This document shows positions 50,059 through 58,548 of a stretch of 64,000 nt of DNA, piece after piece. A program made the translations under genes and the position numbers. Position 1 is the stretch's first letter. Each line of letters opens with the position of its first letter. The notes beneath the pieces were generated by a model. It saw only the letters and a list, made by a program, of their open reading frames with translations, had not been told where the DNA came from and made no database searches. The stretch lies in assembly GCF_037338445.1 (NCBI RefSeq), contig NZ_CP147838.1, forward strand, positions 2,170,001 to 2,234,000, written 5' to 3'. The DNA is from Salinibaculum sp. SYNS191. Lineage in GTDB: Archaea; Halobacteriota; Halobacteria; Halobacteriales; Haloarculaceae.

Positions 50059-50129
50059 GGGGCCGTTGCACTTCTTGTTGCTGCAGTCACAAAACAGTCC
50101 GTCAGACGGGCGTCATCGGCGGCGGGCAG

Positions 50130-51389
50130 TCAGGACCGCAGGTGGTCGAGCACGCCTTCCGTGTCGCCGGGGACCGGTTCGGGTTCGGACCCGGCCTCGG
50201 CGGCCGCGTCGGGGTCTTTCAGCAGGTGGCCCGTGGTCAGACAGACGACCTCCTCGTCGGCGTCGACGATGCCCTCCTTCCGGAGTTTGCGCACGCCGGC
50301 GATGGAGGCGGCGGAGGCGGGTTCGACGCCGACGCCCTCCTCGGCCAGGTCGCGCTGGGCCGCGGTAATCTCGTCGTCGGTGACGGCGACGGCCGTCCCG
50401 CCAGTCTCCCGGATGCCCGGCAGCGCCTTCGGCGCGTTGACGGGGTTGCCGATGCGGATGGCCGTCGCGCGGGTCTCGACGTGGTCCCAGCGCTCGACGT
50501 GGTCCCAGCCCTTCTCGATGGCCTCGACCATCGGCGCGGAACCCTCCGCCTGGACGCCGGTGAGTTTCGGCACCTCGTCCTCGTCCAGCGCGCCGCTCTC
50601 GACGAGTTCCCGGAAGCACTTGTACAGCGCCGCGGTGTTGCCCGCGTTGCCCACCGGCAGGGCGATGCGGTCGGGGTAGCTCCCCTCCTCGTCGCGGAAC
50701 TGCTCTAAGATTTCCAGCCCGATGGTCTTCTGGCCCTCCAGACGGAACGGGTTCAGCGAGTTCAGGAGGTACGCCTCGCCCATGCCGGCGAGGTCCTGGA
50801 CGATGTCCAGGCAGGTGTCGAAGTTGCCGTCGACTTCGAGGATGCGCGCGCCGTGGAGGCTGGCCTGTGCGACCTTCCCCGCTGCGACCTTCCCGGCCGG
50901 CAGGAGCACCAGCGTCTCCATCCCGCCGCGGGCCCCGTAGGCCGCCAGCGCGGCACTGGTGTTGCCCGTCGAGGCACAGGCCAGTCGGCCGACGCCGATC
51001 TCCTTCGCGACGCGCACGCCGACGGTCATGCCGCGGTCTTTGAAACTGCCCGTCGGGTTCATCCCCTCGTGTTTCACGCGCAGACGGTCGACGCCGATTT
51101 CCTCCTCCAGCCGGGGCACGTCGTGCAGCGGCGTCCCGCCCTCGGGAAGGGAGACGCCCTCCTCGAAGGGCAGGGCGGCGCTGTAGCGCCAGACGCCCCA
51201 CTGGTCGTCGTCGAAGTCGTCCCACGTCGGCAGGTCCTCGTAGCGGACCTCCAGCAGGCCGTCGCAGTCGTCGCAGGTGTAGCGCACGTCGTCGAAGGGC
51301 GCGAACGACTCCCCGCACTCGATGCAGGAGAGCCACACCCCGTCGTCGGCCTCCGGCGGTGCCTCGGCCGTCAGTTCGAGACTCGTCAT
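50130..51389 (-). CDS. thrC: Threonine synthase
   Basis: 419 residues from ATG 51389; the frame upstream to 51515 is not conserved. The N-terminus has a zinc ribbon-like CIECGESF...CDDCDG. The PLP Lys lies in GMNPTGSFKDRG, ASTGNTSAALAAYGARGG binds the PLP phosphate, and VGNAGNTAALYK the substrate. It converts O-phosphohomoserine to threonine. A 6-residue tandem repeat (ERWDHV twice) near residue 300 comes from an 18-bp duplication at 50475-50510. Confidence 0.92.
   Translation of the reverse strand: MTSLELTAEAPPEADDGVWLSCIECGESFAPFDDVRYTCDDCDGLLEVRYEDLPTWDDFDDDQWGVWRYSAALPFEEGVSLPEGGTPLHDVPRLEEEIGVDRLRVKHEGMNPTGSFKDRGMTVGVRVAKEIGVGRLACASTGNTSAALAAYGARGGMETLVLLPAGKVAAGKVAQASLHGARILEVDGNFDTCLDIVQDLAGMGEAYLLNSLNPFRLEGQKTIGLEILEQFRDEEGSYPDRIALPVGNAGNTAALYKCFRELVESGALDEDEVPKLTGVQAEGSAPMVEAIEKGWDHVERWDHVETRATAIRIGNPVNAPKALPGIRETGGTAVAVTDDEITAAQRDLAEEGVGVEPASAASIAGVRKLRKEGIVDADEEVVCLTTGHLLKDPDAAAEAGSEPEPVPGDTEGVLDHLRS
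50475..50510. repeat. 18-bp tandem duplication in thrC
   Basis: CTCGACGTGGTCCCAGCG at 50475-50492 is followed immediately by CTCGACGTGGTCCCAGCC at 50493-50510, identical in 17 of 18 bases and in frame. It inserts six residues into the threonine synthase. Confidence 0.85.
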
Positions 51390-51518
51390 TGGCCGAGGTG
51401 ATGGTCCGGGCGGGCAAAAGTGGGGCGGTTGTGCGCCCCGTCTTCCGCTATCCTGCGACCTTCGTGCCTCGCGTTCCGCGGCTCCCGTCGTCGCCGCTTC
51501 ACTTCGAGGACTCACTCG

Positions 51519-51917
51519 CTACGCTCGTTCGTCCTCGCTGTCCCCAAACTCGTCGATACGCCCGTGCACGTAGGCGGTCCACTCGTCCAGCGTCTTGTGC
51601 ATCAGGTCCCGGGCCTCCGACAGCGGGGTCGCGGAGTACTGGTAGACGTGCCCGCCGCCGTCGAGGAGGCGGCGCTGGCGCGTGGCCAGGCCCTTCTCCC
51701 GGAGCGTCGACAGCGAGCGGTTGACGTTGCTCCGGTCGCGGTCGAGGACGTCGGCCAGTTCCTCGACTGTGCTTCCGGGGTTCGCGAGTAGCGTCTCGTA
51801 GGTCCGTGCCTCGTGGCGCTGGATGCCGAACACGCAGGCGAGTACGTCCTGCAGACCCGGCTCCTCGTTGAGCATGAGTTCGCGGAACTGGTCGGGCGAG
51901 GGGTCGGCCGCTGGCAT
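51519..51917 (-). CDS. TrmB/MarR-like HTH regulator
   Basis: 132 residues. VFGIQRHEARTYETLLANPG leads into a winged helix (STVEELADVLDRDRSNVNRSLSTLREKGLATRQ, shown by its VEELADVLDRD and SNVNRSLSTL parts), then a C-terminal helix (LMHKTLDEWTAYVHGRI). This is the layout of haloarchaeal TrmB-type or 'helix-turn-helix domain' regulators. It lies 130 nt upstream of thrC on the same strand, so it may regulate thrC; not shown by sequence. Confidence 0.8.
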   Translation of the reverse strand: MPAADPSPDQFRELMLNEEPGLQDVLACVFGIQRHEARTYETLLANPGSTVEELADVLDRDRSNVNRSLSTLREKGLATRQRRLLDGGGHVYQYSATPLSEARDLMHKTLDEWTAYVHGRIDEFGDSEDERA

Positions 51918-51975
51918 ACACCACGTTACTCGTCCCGTGTGAATAAAAACAGGCGTTACCCCCGGCTCACCCGGA

Positions 51976-52209
51976 TTACTCGCCGTAACCCTGCCGTTCC
52001 AGGCACTTTCGCATCTCGGCAGCGGACTGGTGTTTGTGCAGCCGCGTCGGCGTGTCGCAGTAGTAGGTCTCCCCGTCGTGGCGCAGCGTCACCTCGTGCT
52101 CCGAGCCGAGAAACTCCGTCCGGACGACGACGCGCGTGCCGCTGTCGAGCGCGTCCAGCAACGCCTCGGTGGTCATCTCGCCGGCCTCCACGACGAGTGG
52201 GTCGGTCAT
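51976..52209 (-). CDS. Small soluble protein of unknown function (77 aa)
   Basis: 77 residues. TEALLDALDSGTRVVVRTEFLGSEHEVTLRH (parts shown: ALLDALDSG, VVVRTEFLG) followed by TYYCDTPTRLHKHQSAAEMRKCLERQG. A beta-rich front half and a His/Cys-containing back half could bind metal. I recognise it as a conserved-looking haloarchaeal small protein without assigned role. It is encoded just upstream of the HTH regulator, on the same strand. Confidence 0.65.
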   Translation of the reverse strand: MTDPLVVEAGEMTTEALLDALDSGTRVVVRTEFLGSEHEVTLRHDGETYYCDTPTRLHKHQSAAEMRKCLERQGYGE

Positions 52210-52396
52210 CGTCCCAGGCTACTGGTGCCAACTGCTTGAGTGTTCCCACTCCCTGTGTGGCTGTGTCGCACGCGCGCCCGTCCGACCGAGCGTTAAGTGG
52301 CCGCTCGCCGGACGGATATAATCCTACCTCACCCGTGTAACCACCACACGCGACCGGCACACGGCTAAACGGGTCCTGGCAGTATCCCCAGCCGCT

Positions 52397-54472
52397 ATGG
52401 ACCCACAGAGACGCCGCGTTCTCCAGCTCGGCGGTATCGCCGCGACCAGCCTGCTCGCCGGCTGTTCGGCACTCACCGCCGGTTCCGGCGAGGTCACGCC
52501 GACCGAGACTGAGACCGAGACCGACACTGCCACCCCGACGGCTACTGCGACGGGGACTATCGACTACGGCGACTGGTTCGCCCAGACCGACAACTTCGAC
52601 GGGACGACCGTCGACGCCCGCGGCCAGGACAGCCTCACCGTGACAGTCGGGGCCGAAGGCAACAGCGGCGGGGCCTTCGCCTTCGACCCGCCGGCGGTAC
52701 ACGTCGACCCCGGGACGACCGTCACCTGGGAGTGGACCGGCAACGGCGGCAGCCACAACGTCGTCGCGGAGGACGGTTCCTTCCGGAGCGGTGACCCGAC
52801 GGACGAGGCCGGCCACACCTTCGAGCACACCTTCGACAGCGAGGGCATGGTCAAGTACTTCTGCGACCCTCATCGCGGCATCGGGATGCGGGGGGCCGTC
52901 GTCGTCGGCGACTCCTCGGCCGGTGGCGACGGCGGCGACGGGGGCCAGCAGTACGACTGGCAGGCCGCGACGTTCGACTCGTACTGGTACTCGCTGTACA
53001 ACATGAGTACGAACATCGCGATGAGCGGGAACGGCGTCCCCTTCCCGCTGAACGAACAGATGCAGCAGTTGGCTGACCAGCGGCTGCCGGCGATGCTGGC
53101 GAACGCCGACGTCGACCGCCCCCCGATCGCGAACCCGAACCTCTCGTTCGCGGCTTTCACCGAGGGCGACCCCCACTTCACCCAGCAACCGGTGCTGGAA
53201 GACGACAGCGGCCGTCCCGACGCCTCGACGCTTGCCTGGGACAAGTCGAAAGCCTCCGGTGTCGTCAGTCCGTCATCGCTCGCCTGGACGCACCTCAAGG
53301 GGGTCACCTGGGCGAAGAACTTCCAGGCGCACTTCGATATCCTGCCCGGCGAGATAGCGCCGAAGTTCCGCGCGCAGTTGCTGTCGACGCTGGCACAGGT
53401 CGGTATCAACGCCGCCATCCTCTCCGGGGGCTCCCGCGGCAACGGTGCGCTGACCCACGGTGACAGCTTCGAATTCCTCTCGGAGTACCGACCCAGCGAG
53501 GGCCGCATCGAGGACGAAACGCGCCGACCACACCACCACGCTGCGATGCTGTGGTTCCTCTCGGACATGACGAGTCTCGCCCAGAACGGGTGGTTCGGGT
53601 ACGTCAACCCCCGGCCGCTCCTCCCGCGGGAGGCGGGGGCCGATGCCGTCTTCGACCCGCCAGTCGGTATCCAGGAGATCGCCGACGGCGTCGCCGGGAC
53701 GACGATGGAACTGTTCAGTCCGGAGGACGTGGCGCAGCAGGAATCGACCCGCTCGGTCGGTCTCATGCTCGCTGCCGCCGGATACTACGGTCCACAGGCC
53801 GGCAGTTCGGACAGCCGGGCGGCGGTTACGGAGTACGTCGACGGGCTTGCTCGCGTCGTGCGGGACAACCTCGCGGGCAACGGGATGGTGGAGAACGGCG
53901 CGGCCAACCAGGCTGCTACGCAGGGCATCGTCGCCCAGGGGCTGCTGTGGGCGTCCCAGCTGGACGGTGTCGACTACACCGACACCGCCGCGGACGTGCT
54001 CGGGTACATGACCGACACGCTGTGGGACGACGACGCCGGCACCTTCGCTTCCGGTCCCGGTGCCGACACCTACGCCATCACCGCGCGCGACGCCGGCGAC
54101 ATCACCGGCGGGCTCAACGCCGCCGACGCCGTCTTCGGCACGTCGGGCGTCAGGGAGACCTTCGCCCGCTTCTTCGACGAGACGTTCAACACCGGCGGCC
54201 TCCAGCGCGCCCAGCGGCCGCCGTCGGTCAACGGCCGCGACAACGAACCGCCGCTGCCACCGGCGGCCGGCGGCGAGTTCGGCCAGGCCGCGGTCTACAA
54301 CGCCGAAGTCGCCTACGATACCGGCAGCGGGTCGTGGTCGGTCACCGACGACACCTTCCGGACGGCCGACGCGCTCTACCTGGCGAACCAGGACATCTGG
54401 GTCGGCAACTGGGCCGGCGACTTCTACCAGGGCCGGGGCGTCCCCGGACAGTCCGACTCGCCACCGAACTGA
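52397..54472 (+). CDS. Halocyanin-domain lipoprotein fused to a large C-terminal domain
   Basis: 691 residues. Tat-type RRRVLQLGG and lipobox LAGC (Cys23) give a lipid-anchored secreted protein with a Thr/Glu linker (33-54). The blue-copper domain (~70-170) has all four type 1 copper ligands: His120 (GGSHNVV), Cys156 and His159 (YFCDPHRG) and Met164. Residues ~185-691, after a Gly/Asp linker, form an unrecognised alpha-rich region with HHHAAMLWFLSDM and repeated aromatic helices. Halocyanins carry electrons outside the membrane; here one is tied to a possible partner enzyme. Confidence 0.82.
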   Translation: MDPQRRRVLQLGGIAATSLLAGCSALTAGSGEVTPTETETETDTATPTATATGTIDYGDWFAQTDNFDGTTVDARGQDSLTVTVGAEGNSGGAFAFDPPAVHVDPGTTVTWEWTGNGGSHNVVAEDGSFRSGDPTDEAGHTFEHTFDSEGMVKYFCDPHRGIGMRGAVVVGDSSAGGDGGDGGQQYDWQAATFDSYWYSLYNMSTNIAMSGNGVPFPLNEQMQQLADQRLPAMLANADVDRPPIANPNLSFAAFTEGDPHFTQQPVLEDDSGRPDASTLAWDKSKASGVVSPSSLAWTHLKGVTWAKNFQAHFDILPGEIAPKFRAQLLSTLAQVGINAAILSGGSRGNGALTHGDSFEFLSEYRPSEGRIEDETRRPHHHAAMLWFLSDMTSLAQNGWFGYVNPRPLLPREAGADAVFDPPVGIQEIADGVAGTTMELFSPEDVAQQESTRSVGLMLAAAGYYGPQAGSSDSRAAVTEYVDGLARVVRDNLAGNGMVENGAANQAATQGIVAQGLLWASQLDGVDYTDTAADVLGYMTDTLWDDDAGTFASGPGADTYAITARDAGDITGGLNAADAVFGTSGVRETFARFFDETFNTGGLQRAQRPPSVNGRDNEPPLPPAAGGEFGQAAVYNAEVAYDTGSGSWSVTDDTFRTADALYLANQDIWVGNWAGDFYQGRGVPGQSDSPPN

Positions 54473-54508
54473 GACGCTCGGCAGCACTCCGCTCGTGTGA
54501 ACGCCTCA

Positions 54509-54535
54509 CAAACCCCTTCGTTTCGCCTGGAGATT
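54509..54535 (-). repeat. Isolated ORB-like element
   Basis: Minus strand TCTCCAGGCGAAACGAAGGG followed by GTTTGTG. It keeps TCCA, GAAACGAAGGGG of the origin ORBs. It lies in the gap between the halocyanin-fusion gene and the PRC-barrel gene, 20 kb from the origin. Confidence 0.6.
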
Positions 54536-54622
54536 TCGCCTGCGCGTTCGACGTACGCCGACGTTACCGACGGCTGTCGTCCGGTAGGCTGGTCCTGTCC
54601 GGGTGCCCGTAGTGGTCCCCGC

Positions 54623-54632
54623 TGGCGATTTT
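54623..54632 (+). terminator. T-run in the convergent gap
   Basis: CGATTTTTGC lies between two convergent genes and may stop the + strand transcript of the halocyanin-fusion gene. Confidence 0.35.
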
Positions 54633-54671
54633 TGCCCGAAAGAAAGTCCGGTTGTCGTCCGTGCGGTGCGC

Positions 54672-54905
54672 TCAGCCGCGGAGGCGGACCTCGTCGTCGG
54701 TAATCGTGTGGACTTCCTCGCTGTCCAGCGGGAAGTTGTCCTCGTCGATGTCCTCCCAGCCGAGTTTCGACATTATCCTGTCTGTCAGTCCCGGGTCCGG
54801 CTCGACGTAGGCCTGTCCGCCCTCGAAGCCCGATATCATCCCGACCGACTCGCCGTCCTGGTTGACCACTTTCTTGCCGATGTCTGTCTCTGTGAGTGTT
54901 GGCAT
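54672..54905 (-). CDS. PRC-barrel-like small protein
   Basis: 77 residues from ATG 54905. LTETDIGKKVVNQDGESVGMISGFEGGQAYVEPDPGLTDRIM has the opening of the PRC-barrel fold (DIGKKVVNQDGESVGMI-type core), then WEDIDEDNFPLDSEEVHTITDDEVRL. PRC-barrel domains occur in RNA processing (RimM) and photosynthetic reaction centres; the stand-alone haloarchaeal form is uncharacterised. It follows the zinc ribbon gene on the same strand. Confidence 0.78.
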   Translation of the reverse strand: MPTLTETDIGKKVVNQDGESVGMISGFEGGQAYVEPDPGLTDRIMSKLGWEDIDEDNFPLDSEEVHTITDDEVRLRG

Positions 54906-54991
54906 GGTGTCGCGTCTCCGACGAGCGCCGGGTCGCACTTTGTTATGCAGCGGCCACTCGCGCGCCCGCCGGGAAATCTGACCTTACTCCG

Positions 54992-55144
54992 TCAGGCCAC
55001 CCACGGCGTGTCGGGCGGTTCGAAGCGGTGCCCGCAGGCAGGACACTCGACGGTCCACTCGTCACCGTCGAGGCGCGCGGGAAAGCGCGGCGTCAGGCCG
55101 ACGTGGCCACAGGCCGGACAGCGCCGGACGACTGGCGGGAGCAC
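54992..55144 (-). CDS. Zinc ribbon microprotein (50 aa)
   Basis: GTG 55144 to TGA 54992 encodes 50 residues with two CPxCG knuckles: RRCPACGHV (near residue 9-14) and VECPACGHRF (near 33-40), forming one zinc ribbon, ending DTPWVA. It begins 2 nt after the DHH gene's stop, so translation is coupled. It is easy to miss because it is short and starts with GTG. Function unknown. Confidence 0.72.
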   Translation of the reverse strand: MLPPVVRRCPACGHVGLTPRFPARLDGDEWTVECPACGHRFEPPDTPWVA

Positions 55145-55146
55145 GG

Positions 55147-56178
55147 CTAATCGTCGTCCTCGTCGTCGTCGTCCTCCGCGAGGTTGAGTTCGGCGACGAG
55201 ACGGCCGGTGATTATCTGCTCTATCATCTCTGTCAGCCGGTCGTCGTCGTCGGTGTAGTCGGCGAACAGCCCGAGTGGAATCTCGCCGCCGGCCATCTCG
55301 CGGTGTCCGCCGGCGCTGCCCACGTCCGCGAAGGCGTCGTGGAGCACGTCGCCGATGTGGACCCGCGCGTCCGTCGAGCGGCCGCTGATCTGGACGGTAT
55401 CATCGACGAGCCCGAAGACGATGGCCGTCTCGACGCCCTCCAGCGTGGCGAGGTAGTCCGCGGCCTGTGGAATCGCGTCGCGCTCGTTCGTGCGCCCGAC
55501 GTGCGAGAGCAGCACCGGCCCGCGGACGACGCGGTGTTCGATGGCGTCGGCGATGGCGTCGACCGTGGCCGAACTGACGGAGGGGCTCGCCAGACGTTGC
55601 AGGAGGTCCTTGTCGACGTGTTCGTGCAGCGTGGCCGCGGCCCTGTACTCGTCGGCGGTGACGCCGCGGAGGAAGCTCAGCGTCTCCCGGCGAATCGCAA
55701 AGAGCAGGGCCGTCGCCAGCGTGGTGTCTATGTCCAGGCCGCTCTCGTGGACGTACTCGGTCAGTATCGTCGCCGTCGCTCCGACCTCCTCCCGGTGGTC
55801 GACGAACGCCGCCTCGATGTCCTCTGCGGGGTGGTGGTCGATGACGATGTCGACCGGCGTTCCCTCCGGTACTTTGTTGTTCGCCCCCGGGACCGAGTGG
55901 TCGACGAACGCCAGTAGTTCGCCCGACTCGCGGCCGGTGACCGCCGCCGGGTCGAACGGCTGGAGTTCGATTTCGAGGAGGTTGACGAACGCGCGGTTCT
56001 GCTGGTGGGAGATGTTGCCGCTGTAGAGGATGTGGCGCTCGTCGATGCCCGTGTCGGCCGCCAGCCGCCCGAGCGCGAGGGCACTCGCCAGGCAGTCCGG
56101 GTCGGGATTGTTGTGGCAGACGATGGTGATTTCGCTCCCGTTTTCGAGGAGGTTCCGTAGCGCCGCGACGCTGCTCAT
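55147..56178 (-). CDS. DHH/DHHA1 family phosphoesterase
   Basis: 343 residues from ATG 56178. DHH motifs are present: CHNNPDPDCLASALAL (motif I), FVDHSVPG (motif II), and VIDHHPAEDIEAAF (motif III, DHH). A DHHA1 domain (VGSAGGHREMAGGEIPLGLF, conserved GGHxxAAG-type loop) closes it. The acidic C-terminus is a run of Asp. Relatives degrade c-di-AMP, oligoribonucleotides (nanoRNase) or pAp. Whether this one acts on c-di-AMP, a known haloarchaeal second messenger, needs testing. Confidence 0.88.
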   Translation of the reverse strand: MSSVAALRNLLENGSEITIVCHNNPDPDCLASALALGRLAADTGIDERHILYSGNISHQQNRAFVNLLEIELQPFDPAAVTGRESGELLAFVDHSVPGANNKVPEGTPVDIVIDHHPAEDIEAAFVDHREEVGATATILTEYVHESGLDIDTTLATALLFAIRRETLSFLRGVTADEYRAAATLHEHVDKDLLQRLASPSVSSATVDAIADAIEHRVVRGPVLLSHVGRTNERDAIPQAADYLATLEGVETAIVFGLVDDTVQISGRSTDARVHIGDVLHDAFADVGSAGGHREMAGGEIPLGLFADYTDDDDRLTEMIEQIITGRLVAELNLAEDDDDEDDD

Positions 56179-56333
56179 ACCTTCTTTCTTCTTTGCCCAG
56201 GCGGATATACTGTCGGCTGCACTCTCCACTCCCCTGTATGTGTCACGGTACCGCGAACCACGACATCACGGGCCCTGGCGTCATCCCTCGCGCACGTCTT
56301 ATCCCCGTCGGGGACGGAGTCTCAAGTGCAACC

Positions 56334-56534
56334 ATGAAACTGTTAACCCGCCTGCTCGCACTCCAGATGCTGGCGGTCGTCGTGGCTCTCGCCGGCGAAC
56401 TCGTCGCCAGCGACCCCCTCGTCACCGCCGGCGTCGCGACGTTCTTCGTTGCACTGGCCCTGATGTTCGTCCAGATGACGGCGGCACTGGTCGCCGGCCT
56501 CCGGCGTTCGGACAGGCGCGCGAGCGTCCGCTGA
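56334..56534 (+). CDS. Small two-helix membrane protein (66 aa)
   Basis: 66 residues from ATG 56334. Two hydrophobic helices (about 4-25 and 29-56) with a short acidic turn (ELVASDPL) and a basic tail (RRSDRRASVR) facing the cytosol. No family is recognised. It lies between the DHH gene and another small membrane gene. Confidence 0.65.
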   Translation: MKLLTRLLALQMLAVVVALAGELVASDPLVTAGVATFFVALALMFVQMTAALVAGLRRSDRRASVR

Positions 56535-56572
56535 GGGCCCGACCCGGCCGTCGGGTCGGCACCGACGAGTAC

Positions 56573-56580
56573 CTTTATTT
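56573..56580 (+). promoter_or_regulatory. TATA box for the glycine-zipper gene
   Basis: CTTTATTT lies 24-31 nt before ATG 56604. Confidence 0.55.
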
Positions 56581-56603
56581 GATGGTTTCCCGACAGCCAA
56601 GAC

Positions 56604-56813
56604 ATGGGTTCTCGCATCAAACGAATCTGGAATCGCTCGAAGTACGCAGCTATCGGCGCGGCCATCGGAGCCGCACTCGGTGGCCTCATCAGCCGTAACG
56701 CCGCCAGCACCGGCGGGGGCCTGGGTGCGCTCGTCGGTGCCACCGTCGGCGAGAAACGGGTCGACGTCGGCAACCTCGTCGAGAAAGTGAACCAGCGCAC
56801 CGCCGAGTCGTAG
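56604..56813 (+). CDS. Small glycine-zipper membrane protein (69 aa)
   Basis: 69 residues. A basic start (SRIKRIWNRSKY) leads to a Gly/Ala-rich helix (AAIGAAIGAALGGLISR) and a second short Gly-rich stretch (GGGLGALVGATVG), resembling YMGG/glycine-zipper proteins that pack in membranes, then VEKVNQRTAES. No function is known. Confidence 0.7.
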   Translation: MGSRIKRIWNRSKYAAIGAAIGAALGGLISRNAASTGGGLGALVGATVGEKRVDVGNLVEKVNQRTAES

Positions 56814-56864
56814 CCGACGACCGTTCTCGTCGGCCGTTCCAGTCCACGGGAAGCGACAGGTTCG

Positions 56865-58475
56865 TCACCGGCTGATCGAGCGTGTCAGCGTGAAGACAAA
56901 GAGCGCGATGACGAACCCGCCGAGAAAGCCCTCCAGCGCGACGACGAAGCTGAGCGTCGACCCGGTGATCTCCGGTAGGCCGAGGATGAGCGAGACGAAC
57001 CCCTCGACGCTGAACGTCAGGTAGCCCAGCGGCTGAGTGTAGGCGATGGGGGCGTCCAGCCGGGCGTAGACGCCGGCGAAGACGGCGATGAGCCCCAGCG
57101 AGAACACGACGGGTCGGAACGGCCGCTCGCCGTAGCCGCAGGTCAGCCGTAGCGCCGCGTTCGACAGCCACTGCGAGACGCCCCGGACTCGCTCGCGGAG
57201 ACCGTCCCCCGCGAGTGCCCGCTCGCGGTGAGCGGCCCGCCGGTAGGTCATCTCGCGGATGAAAAACTCCGCCGACGCCCGCGTCTCCCCGATTTCGTTC
57301 GCGCCGTTTTTCGCGCGCAGGTAGAGGTTCTCCAGTCGCTCGGGCGTGTGCTCTGTCCCGTCGTCGTGGAGTCGCCAGTCTCGGGCGGCCAGGTCGCGCT
57401 TGTACGCCCCGAAGTCGAACCCGCTGAAGGTCGTCTCGTCGAAGCGGAACACGTCGAACGTGGCGTCGTCGACGATGTCGAGTTCGCCCACCGTCGCGCC
57501 GGTGAGGTCGTAGGTCACGCCCCCGTCGCTGCCCGCCACCTCGCCGCTGACGACGGCCGTCCCCGAACAGTCCACGACGACGCTGCCGGCGGTCGAGATG
57601 TCGCCACACCGGAGGTCCCGCCCCAGGTCGCTGTCGGTGACGGCGACGTCGCCGCCGAGAGTCGCCCCGGCCAGGCGGAGGTCACGCTCGCAGGTGACGC
57701 CGTCCAGCGACAGCGCCACGCCGTCCCGTCGTTCCCGCTCGGAGCGGGGGCTCCCCGACGCGGAGTCCAGTTTGACCGCCGGCGCGTCGACGTCGGCGTC
57801 GTAGAACTGCGCGTTTCCCTCGAAGGTACTGCTGTCGAAGATGGCCCCCCGGTGGAACGTCGCCCGGTAGAAGTTCGCCACGTCCGCAAAGTGCGTGTTC
57901 AGGAAGTCGGCGGCCGCGTGGAACGTCGCGTCGACGCCGTAGATACCCCGCTCGAAGGTGGCGACGCGCATGTACGCCGGGCCGTGGAAGTCGGTCTCGC
58001 GGAGGTCGAGCCAGGACTCGAAGTCGGCCAGCCGGAGGGAGACGCGGTCCTCGAAGGTCGCGCCGCCGAAGTCAACCCGCCGCGAGAAGGTCGCGTCCTC
58101 GAAATCCACGCGGCTGTGGAGGTGTGCCCCGTCCAGTCGCAGCGGCCGCTCGACGGTGACGTACCGCGCCGACAGCGTCCCGTGGACCTCGGTCTCGCGG
58201 AGGTCGATGGGGTGGTTCGAGGGCCCGTCCAGGATGGCGTAGTTCAGCGACAGCGACCCCAGGTGTGCGCCGACGAGTCGCAGCGGGCCGTCCTCGGTCG
58301 AGACGGCCTCCAGTAGCGCCTCCCGGACCGCCTCGTCGCTCACGGCGTCCGGGTCGGTGTGGAACACGCAGTGTCCGTCCTCGACCGCCTCCCGCGAGCA
58401 GGTCCAGGTCTCGCCCGGGACGTCCTCGAACCGCTCGGCGGACACGTCGTGAGTGTACCCACACTCCGTTGCCAT
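56865..58475 (-). CDS. Pentapeptide-repeat protein with C-terminal ion-channel domain
   Basis: 536 residues from ATG 58475. The N-terminus has a Cys/His-containing segment (CGYTHDVSAERF, CVFHTDPD). Residues ~70-340 are pentapeptide-like repeats (FxxATF, DFGGATF, DLRETDF, VANFYRATF), which fold as a quadrilateral beta-helix. The C-terminal ~110 residues have two membrane helices around a short re-entrant loop (FVSLILGLPEITGSTLSF), like the KcsA/Ion_trans_2 pore domain. The combination could be a ligand-sensing channel; ion selectivity cannot be read (no TVGYG). Confidence 0.78.
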   Translation of the reverse strand: MATECGYTHDVSAERFEDVPGETWTCSREAVEDGHCVFHTDPDAVSDEAVREALLEAVSTEDGPLRLVGAHLGSLSLNYAILDGPSNHPIDLRETEVHGTLSARYVTVERPLRLDGAHLHSRVDFEDATFSRRVDFGGATFEDRVSLRLADFESWLDLRETDFHGPAYMRVATFERGIYGVDATFHAAADFLNTHFADVANFYRATFHRGAIFDSSTFEGNAQFYDADVDAPAVKLDSASGSPRSERERRDGVALSLDGVTCERDLRLAGATLGGDVAVTDSDLGRDLRCGDISTAGSVVVDCSGTAVVSGEVAGSDGGVTYDLTGATVGELDIVDDATFDVFRFDETTFSGFDFGAYKRDLAARDWRLHDDGTEHTPERLENLYLRAKNGANEIGETRASAEFFIREMTYRRAAHRERALAGDGLRERVRGVSQWLSNAALRLTCGYGERPFRPVVFSLGLIAVFAGVYARLDAPIAYTQPLGYLTFSVEGFVSLILGLPEITGSTLSFVVALEGFLGGFVIALFVFTLTRSISR

Positions 58476-58548
58476 ACCACTCTGTTGCGATACGGTATCC
58501 AAAAAGGGCGAGGAAACTCCCGCTCACTCCCGCGGGTCGTTCGCGGTT

